This document shows, in pieces, positions 17,594 through 21,358 of a stretch of 21,358 nt of DNA. The stretch comes from Barthelona sp. PAP020. Taxonomy: Eukaryota; Metamonada: BaSk clade. Below the pieces are notes generated by a model that did no database searches, was not told the DNA's origin, and was given only the letters and a program-made list of their open reading frames with translations. Both the position numbers and the translations under genes were made by a program. The DNA is taken from assembly GCA_040182905.1 (NCBI GenBank), contig JARQWU010000183.1, positions 1-21,358 on the forward strand, in the 5' to 3' direction. The stretch's first letter is position 1, and each line of letters begins with the position of its first letter.

Positions 17594-18613
17594 CTAAAAT
17601 AGGAATTCACAGTTCTCTTTCAGTGTTTTTAAACTCAATCTTGATTTCAAAAACACTTCAAGTGAAGCAACAATATCTCCATTGTCAACAAATTCTTTAA
17701 CACCAAAGTTGGTTGTTGATTCATCCATAATATGATTAATTCTCATATCATCAAAATTCTCACCACCTTTTGCCTTCAAATATGTATTTGCAAAACAAGT
17801 TGCTCTTGAAAAACGCATCACTTCATCAATGGTAATATTGGACTCAACATTTTCAATTATCCCACTAAATTCATAAAAACTCAAACTATTAATACTTAAA
17901 CCATTAGAGCATCGAATTTGTAATCGTAAATCCAATCCCAAACCAATACCTGGATAAATATTTTGATCAATAACCAGTTTTTCTTTTTCAAATAACTCTG
18001 TATTTACAGCAAAAGTCAGCACTTTTTTGTCTGCAGTGACAAAATCAGCACCTTCTGTCATCAAATTTTTCACTTTTTTAAGAGTACCGGGAACAAATCT
18101 TGTATTGACGGAAGCAACTATATACCAAGAAGGCAATTCTAAATACAAAGAGAGATGTTGAGTCAAACTGGTGGCAGAATTGTCAAGGATTTTTACTTCA
18201 AAGATTTCCTTGGCCTTTTCAATGATACAATTTATGCTTTTGTCATGAATATTCCCAATAACATCAATTGAATTAATTGGATGATCAATTGACTTCAATA
18301 ATGTGTACAACCCAAAGGGATTTATTTCAGTATCAATAATCATTTTTGGTATCGGATCTAAATCATCTGAAAATTTGTAATCATTGGGATTAAAACTGTA
18401 TTTTTTGGAGCAAAGGTCTAATCTATCAAGTGGTAATTCATTTGTGGGTGGGGCAATCATTCTTAATCTAATCATACCGAAAACGACCATAATTACAGTA
18501 AAAGTGAACAATGGATAAATAATTTTCATGTTGTACTTGCCCAAAATAAATAAAATAACCAAACTAAAAAGAGAAAGATTTTTTATTGTTACATTTAATT
18601 CTTTACTTATCAT
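17594..18613 (-). CDS. Membrane-anchored glycosyltransferase-like protein (GT-A fold, degenerate active site)
   Basis: The frame ends at TAG 17594-17596. It stays open far upstream, but ATGs at 18844 and 18814 would overlap the divergent kinase gene, so I place the start at 18613 (339 residues). ATG 18529 (311 residues) is the main alternative and would give a classic type II protein with one anchor four residues in. The lumenal part follows a family-2-like GT-A pattern: NPFGLYTLLKSIDHPI (~98-113), SWYIVASVNTRFVPG (~162-176), and ELFEKEKLVIDQNIYP...DLRLQIRCSNG (~206-238). The last two match WWLIVNNDVxFPPG and FDENFYPAYFEDxDYxYRxxxAG-type blocks. The DXD and ED acidic residues are replaced by SVNT and GLGLD. 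It probably sits in the Golgi or ER membrane and may be inactive. Fold assignment by eye is moderate. Confidence 0.6.
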   Translation of the reverse strand: MISKELNVTIKNLSLFSLVILFILGKYNMKIIYPLFTFTVIMVVFGMIRLRMIAPPTNELPLDRLDLCSKKYSFNPNDYKFSDDLDPIPKMIIDTEINPFGLYTLLKSIDHPINSIDVIGNIHDKSINCIIEKAKEIFEVKILDNSATSLTQHLSLYLELPSWYIVASVNTRFVPGTLKKVKNLMTEGADFVTADKKVLTFAVNTELFEKEKLVIDQNIYPGIGLGLDLRLQIRCSNGLSINSLSFYEFSGIIENVESNITIDEVMRFSRATCFANTYLKAKGGENFDDMRINHIMDESTTNFGVKEFVDNGDIVASLEVFLKSRLSLKTLKENCEFLF

Positions 18614-18703
18614 ATTAATCTTGTAAATATAGAACACGAAAATAAAATTCAATATAAAAAAAAAATCATGTAAGGTTTTTTTTCTTGTTATGACACCAAC
18701 ATA
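18614..18703. promoter_or_regulatory. Divergent promoter between the glycosyltransferase-like and kinase genes
   Basis: This 90-bp spacer (174 bp if the minus gene starts at 18529) drives both genes. On the minus strand TCATAAC fits TCA-Py-(T/A) well, with its A at 18691, 78 nt before ATG 18613. A minus-strand ATG at 18669 would open a six-codon upstream frame ending before the main start. On the plus strand a TCA at 18666-18668, after an A-run, precedes the kinase ATG by 36 nt. Confidence 0.35.
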
Positions 18704-20593
18704 ATGGGATGTTTTGGTAGCAAAGAAACAATTGAGATAATTGATGATCAACAAAACGATACAATTTACAATAAAACTTCGAAAGATCACGATAAGATGG
18801 ATAATAATTTCCATAATAAGGAACCGATGGCTGAACAAAATCAAATGATCGATAACGAAAACATCAATATTAACAAAAGTCCTTATTCTGATTCAAATCA
18901 CAATTCTGAGTTGATGAGTCAAGATAGGATTAATTTAGAAAAATTTGATTCTAATAGTGAAAATAATAATTTTCAAGAACATTCAATCAATGATGATCTT
19001 GGAGAATCTAATTTTGGACCTGGTTTAACCCGCACCTCTAATTATGCGAAGGAATTTTCTTACAGTGATGAATCAGAACTTGAAGAAGATATTGATGATC
19101 AGTTTCAGTCAGATGTTTGGTCACCCCAATCTATGTTTTCATCAAACAGTAATGCTGATTTTTTTGGTGGTACTACTTTGAATGCCTATGTTTTTGTTCG
19201 AGAATTGGGAGAAGGTTCATTTGGAAAAGTAAGATTAGTGCAACATCGTGAAACAAAGGAATATTATTCTATGAAGCAAATTTCCAAAGGCAAATTAATG
19301 AAACAAGGACGCTTTAGCCAAAATAACCCTTGGAAGGATTTGGAAAGAGAAATAGCTATTATGAAGAAATTGAATCATCCAAATGTTCTTTCTTTAAAAA
19401 ATGTTTTTGACACGAATGAATATGTATTTTTGTTGACTGAATATGTTGATGGAGGTTCATTAATGGAGGCCCTTTCGCCTTTAAGTGATGATGATGATGA
19501 ATTGGCTTGTTTAAATTCAATGAAACCTTTGGATCCCATGAATCTGTGGCAAGTTGTAAGAGGCATTGTTTCGGGTTTGAAATATATTCATTCGCAAGGA
19601 ATTGTTCACCGAGATATCAAGCCAGCAAATATTTTGGTCAAATTATGCAAACCTACTGTTATGATATCTCCTGAAATTGAAGATGAAATTAAAGGAAGTG
19701 AATCAAACGATAGCATTGAATCACTTCCTTTAAAATTGACAACAGTAAAACTTGCTGATTTTGGGGTTTCACAAGATTTGCTTGGAACAAATGGAAACGT
19801 TGAAGATTCTAAGGGTACCCCTGTATTTGAAGCTCCTGAAATTGCGTCTGGTCAAAATAATGACATTAATGGCTTTGATGTTGATATTTGGGCATTAGGT
19901 GTCACTGTATATTGTTTAGCTATCGGTAAATTACCATTTTATCATGCAAACCTGTTTACAATCATGCAAAAAATTGTTGGAGAGGATCCTGAAATCCCAC
20001 CAGATTTAGAAGTCAATTTAGATGATTTTATCAGGGGTTTGTTACAGAAAGATCCAAAAGAACGATTGAAGATTGATGAAATTTGTGAACATCCTTACAT
20101 TACGGCAAATGGAGAAATGCCTCTGGATTCTCATTTCGGTGAGATAATCATTGATTCTGATGATGTTTCTAATGCTGTAACCAAGTTAACTGATGAAGAC
20201 GTGCTGTTGTATCGAAAAATTGAAAGAAGATTGTCTACCATCGGTGATATAACGAAAAATCAATTATTAAATAGAAGAAGGTGGTCAACAGCTAATGCCA
20301 ATATGGCCAATTTTTATGTTCCTTTCGATTTGCAAGATAATGATGATGATTACAATTTCACCGAAATTGATGATTCAGATGTTGATGATTCTTTCTTAGA
20401 CCCTGTTCCTGAGGGTGGATTTGATCAGTTCACTTCAACTAATATTTTCCAACAGGAAATTGTTCCGGAAGAAGAATATTATGAGGATGAGTATTCAAAC
20501 GAAAATAATGAAAATGACGACGATTGTTTTTTTGAAGATGAAGCAGATTATTTTGATTATGAAAAAAAAATAGAAACAACCGCAAACCAATAG
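18704..20593 (+). CDS. CaMKK/SAK1-like Ser/Thr protein kinase, probably N-acylated
   Basis: The 629-residue product begins MGCFGSK, a Gly2 myristoylation plus Cys3 palmitoylation signal, so membrane attachment is likely. Residues 4-155 are acidic and Asn/Ser-rich. The kinase domain spans ~160-468: Gly-loop GEGSFGKV (169-176), Lys191, a basic CaMKK-like insert (KQGRFSQNNPW, 200-210), Glu216, HRDIKPAN (302-309), DFG 352-354, GTP 371-373 and APE 377-379. YYSMKQISKGKLMKQ, ADFGVS and DVDIWALGVTVYCLAIGKLPF resemble CaMKK, Elm1/Sak1 and other upstream AMPK kinases. All catalytic residues are present. A ~30-residue insert (314-346) separates catalytic loop and DFG. The tail carries RRLS (508-511) and RRRWS (524-528), possible basophilic-kinase sites, then a very acidic region. 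Phosphorylation of an AMPK-type kinase is inferred from the family. Confidence 0.92.
   Translation: MGCFGSKETIEIIDDQQNDTIYNKTSKDHDKMDNNFHNKEPMAEQNQMIDNENININKSPYSDSNHNSELMSQDRINLEKFDSNSENNNFQEHSINDDLGESNFGPGLTRTSNYAKEFSYSDESELEEDIDDQFQSDVWSPQSMFSSNSNADFFGGTTLNAYVFVRELGEGSFGKVRLVQHRETKEYYSMKQISKGKLMKQGRFSQNNPWKDLEREIAIMKKLNHPNVLSLKNVFDTNEYVFLLTEYVDGGSLMEALSPLSDDDDELACLNSMKPLDPMNLWQVVRGIVSGLKYIHSQGIVHRDIKPANILVKLCKPTVMISPEIEDEIKGSESNDSIESLPLKLTTVKLADFGVSQDLLGTNGNVEDSKGTPVFEAPEIASGQNNDINGFDVDIWALGVTVYCLAIGKLPFYHANLFTIMQKIVGEDPEIPPDLEVNLDDFIRGLLQKDPKERLKIDEICEHPYITANGEMPLDSHFGEIIIDSDDVSNAVTKLTDEDVLLYRKIERRLSTIGDITKNQLLNRRRWSTANANMANFYVPFDLQDNDDDYNFTEIDDSDVDDSFLDPVPEGGFDQFTSTNIFQQEIVPEEEYYEDEYSNENNENDDDCFFEDEADYFDYEKKIETTANQ
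19689..19733. repeat. 45-bp inverted repeat inside the kinase insert
   Basis: Arms TTAAAGGAAGTGA (19689-19701) and TCACTTCCTTTAA (19721-19733) are perfect 13-base reverse complements. After one A/A mismatch (19702, 19720), TCAA (19703-19706) pairs with TTGA (19716-19719), leaving a nine-base loop (19707-19715). The element spans 45 nt, exactly 15 codons, and lies entirely within the poorly conserved insert between the catalytic loop and DFG of the kinase. Confidence 0.85.
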
Positions 20594-20743
20594 AAGAAAA
20601 TTAGGGCATGTATAAAAATATTTAATCGATCTTGTCAAGGGCTTTTTGTAAATTTATTATTTGACTTTTTTTTTCTTCAAATTTATCTTTTTATCAATAA
20701 AAAACTGAATTACTATTATGATTGAATATATAATTGCTATAAA

Positions 20744-20842
20744 GGTCTCAGAGAATGGAATTATCAACAAAACGTTGGTGGGTTTGAAGACAAAGTCAAG
20801 CTTTGCCTTAACCAACTTCAGCTCCAGTGGACATCACAGACC
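20744..20842 (+). ncRNA. Candidate structured RNA (low confidence)
   Basis: GGTCT (20744-20748) can pair with AGACC (20838-20842), enclosing a hairpin built of GGTT/AACC (20781-20784 with 20810-20813), AAG/CTT (20787-20789 with 20807-20809) and CAAAG/CTTTG (20791-20795 with 20801-20805) around a TCAAG loop. TGGAC (20828-20832) and GTCCA (20847-20851) form another possible, partly competing stem. No known RNA family is recognised. Chance pairing is possible at this length. Confidence 0.2.
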
Positions 20843-21144
20843 AAGAGTCCATTTAAGATTTCAAAATTATCATCAAAACGACAACAAAATTGTCCAACAA
20901 AAACTTCCTCAAAGATTTTTTTTTGCAAATTCAAAAGTTTTATCTTTTTTTGATCTCCAAATCTTTTTTTATATTGAAAGAAAATTTACTTCCAATTCAA
21001 CAGATCAAAGATAATAACAAAAAAAGTAGCATTTTTCTATTTTTTTTTGTCTGGCTTCATTTCAAGAAAATTTTTATTTGAAACTATTATCAACCTGAAT
21101 GAATTCTATATTTGTTTTTAATCAATTTTTCCAGTTTTTTTTTT

Positions 21145-21151
21145 TCATCAA
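21145..21151 (+). promoter_or_regulatory. Candidate initiator after an 11-T run, last gene
   Basis: T-run 21135-21145 runs into TCATCAA, with the A at 21147, 21 nt before the ATG at 21168. The base after TCA is T, a pyrimidine as in the Trichomonas consensus, but the next base is C rather than T or A. Further TCA triplets follow at 21153 and 21165. Confidence 0.35.
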
Positions 21152-21167
21152 TTCAATCGAACTTTCA

Positions 21168-21358
21168 ATGCAAAGTTTGCATGAACTTGAAAGTATTTTA
21201 GAAGCATGTACACAACAAAACGATGATAATCAACAACAGTACAAACCAATATTTTTATCGATTCTAAATGCTGCGAAAGCATCTGACACTTTACATGACC
21301 GATTATTTGCCGATAAAGAAACAAGTCATAAAAAGAGTCATAAAAATAAAGGCCAAGT
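21168..21358 (+). CDS. 5' end of an unidentified gene (partial at window edge)
   Basis: An ATG at 21168 opens 63 complete codons that run to the window end without a stop. The product begins MQSLHELESILEACTQQ, continues with a Gln/Asn/Asp stretch (residues 16-25) and a helical KPIFLSILNAAKASDTLHDRLF segment (27-48), then a Lys/His/Ser-rich part (HKKSHKNK). Codon use is mixed and protein-like, unlike the T-rich spacer just upstream, and a T-run plus TCA precedes the ATG by about 20 nt as at other genes here. No family can be assigned from this much. Confidence that it is coding is moderate. Confidence 0.6.
   Translation, partial: MQSLHELESILEACTQQNDDNQQQYKPIFLSILNAAKASDTLHDRLFADKETSHKKSHKNKGQ

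Larger units (their letters stand above)
20594..21167. other. 574-bp intergenic stretch with a G+C-richer island
   Basis: This is the longest gene-free stretch. TAAA at 20613 is a likely 3' signal of the kinase gene. Around 20740-20860 the sequence is visibly richer in G and C than other spacers. TATAAA (20738-20743) precedes it and a nine-T run (20916-20924) follows. Two frames stay open across it: one from ATG 20718 (98 codons to 21014) and one without any ATG. Neither translation resembles a known protein. From about 20900 to 21140 the DNA is T-rich and featureless. The island may be a structured RNA gene or a gene relic, and neither is proven. Confidence 0.4.

Noticed and set aside
18614-18844. 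N-terminal extension of the glycosyltransferase-like protein to ATG 18844.
   Set aside because: It would overlap the first 141 bases of the kinase gene, whose MGCFGSK start is well supported, and it would read antisense through kinase codons.
20718-21014. 98-codon open frame from ATG 20718.
   Set aside because: The translation has no family resemblance, and its second half is Phe/Lys/Asn-rich like translated spacer. A competing frame is open over the same G+C-richer part. It is kept only as part of the intergenic description.
1-21358. Transposons, tRNA genes, CRISPR arrays, bacterial operons or viral genes.
   Set aside because: No transposase or integrase motifs, terminal repeats, cloverleaf with a convincing box A/B pair, or repeat-spacer arrays were seen. 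All clear genes are eukaryotic.

Overview
The window looks like nuclear DNA of a unicellular eukaryote, very A+T-rich, gene-dense and without recognisable introns. The genes encode a Rab GTPase, a COPI coat subunit, a giant HECT ubiquitin ligase, a CaMKK-type kinase and flagellum/cytoskeleton-type proteins. TAA, TAG and TGA are all used as stops, so the genetic code is standard. A 10.3-kb coding region runs without interruption, intergenic gaps are about 45-230 bp (one of 574 bp), several genes have a T-run followed by TCA upstream of the start, and every stop codon is followed closely by (or forms part of) TAAA. Together with a flagellar-type PG-repeat protein this best fits a parabasalid (Trichomonas/Tritrichomonas-like). 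The assignment is an inference, at about 0.6 confidence. I see no bacterial, viral, CRISPR or transposon genes.

Layout, left to right. 2-97: 3' tail of an unidentified gene (+). 161-994: eight-helix membrane protein of unknown function (+). 1223-1825: Rab-like GTPase with Ser at the catalytic Gln position (+). 2052-12338: giant HECT E3 ubiquitin ligase (-). 12384-12902: COPI zeta subunit (+), divergent from the ligase with only about 45-66 bp between starts. 12971-13483: small PG-rich (SHIPPO/STPGR) repeat protein (+). 13678-17436: 1252-residue protein with an N-terminal calponin-homology-like domain, helical middle and charged coiled-coil tail (-). 17594-18613: membrane-anchored glycosyltransferase-like protein whose catalytic acidic motifs look degenerate (-). 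18704-20593: N-acylated CaMKK/SAK1-like protein kinase (+). 20594-21167: the longest gene-free stretch, holding a G+C-richer island with hairpin potential. 21168-21358: 5' end of an unidentified gene running off the window (+).

The genes do not form an operon or an obvious system. Themes recur: membrane traffic (Rab, COPI zeta), microtubule/flagellar cytoskeleton (PG-repeat protein and CH-like protein, convergent neighbours), and signalling or protein turnover (CaMKK-like kinase, HECT ligase). The items most worth a second look are: three divergent copies of a CUB-like beta-sandwich module in the HECT ligase; a long inverted repeat lying exactly in a family-specific insert of the kinase; the Gln-to-Ser Rab; the apparent pseudo-glycosyltransferase; and the G+C-rich structured island near 20740-20860.
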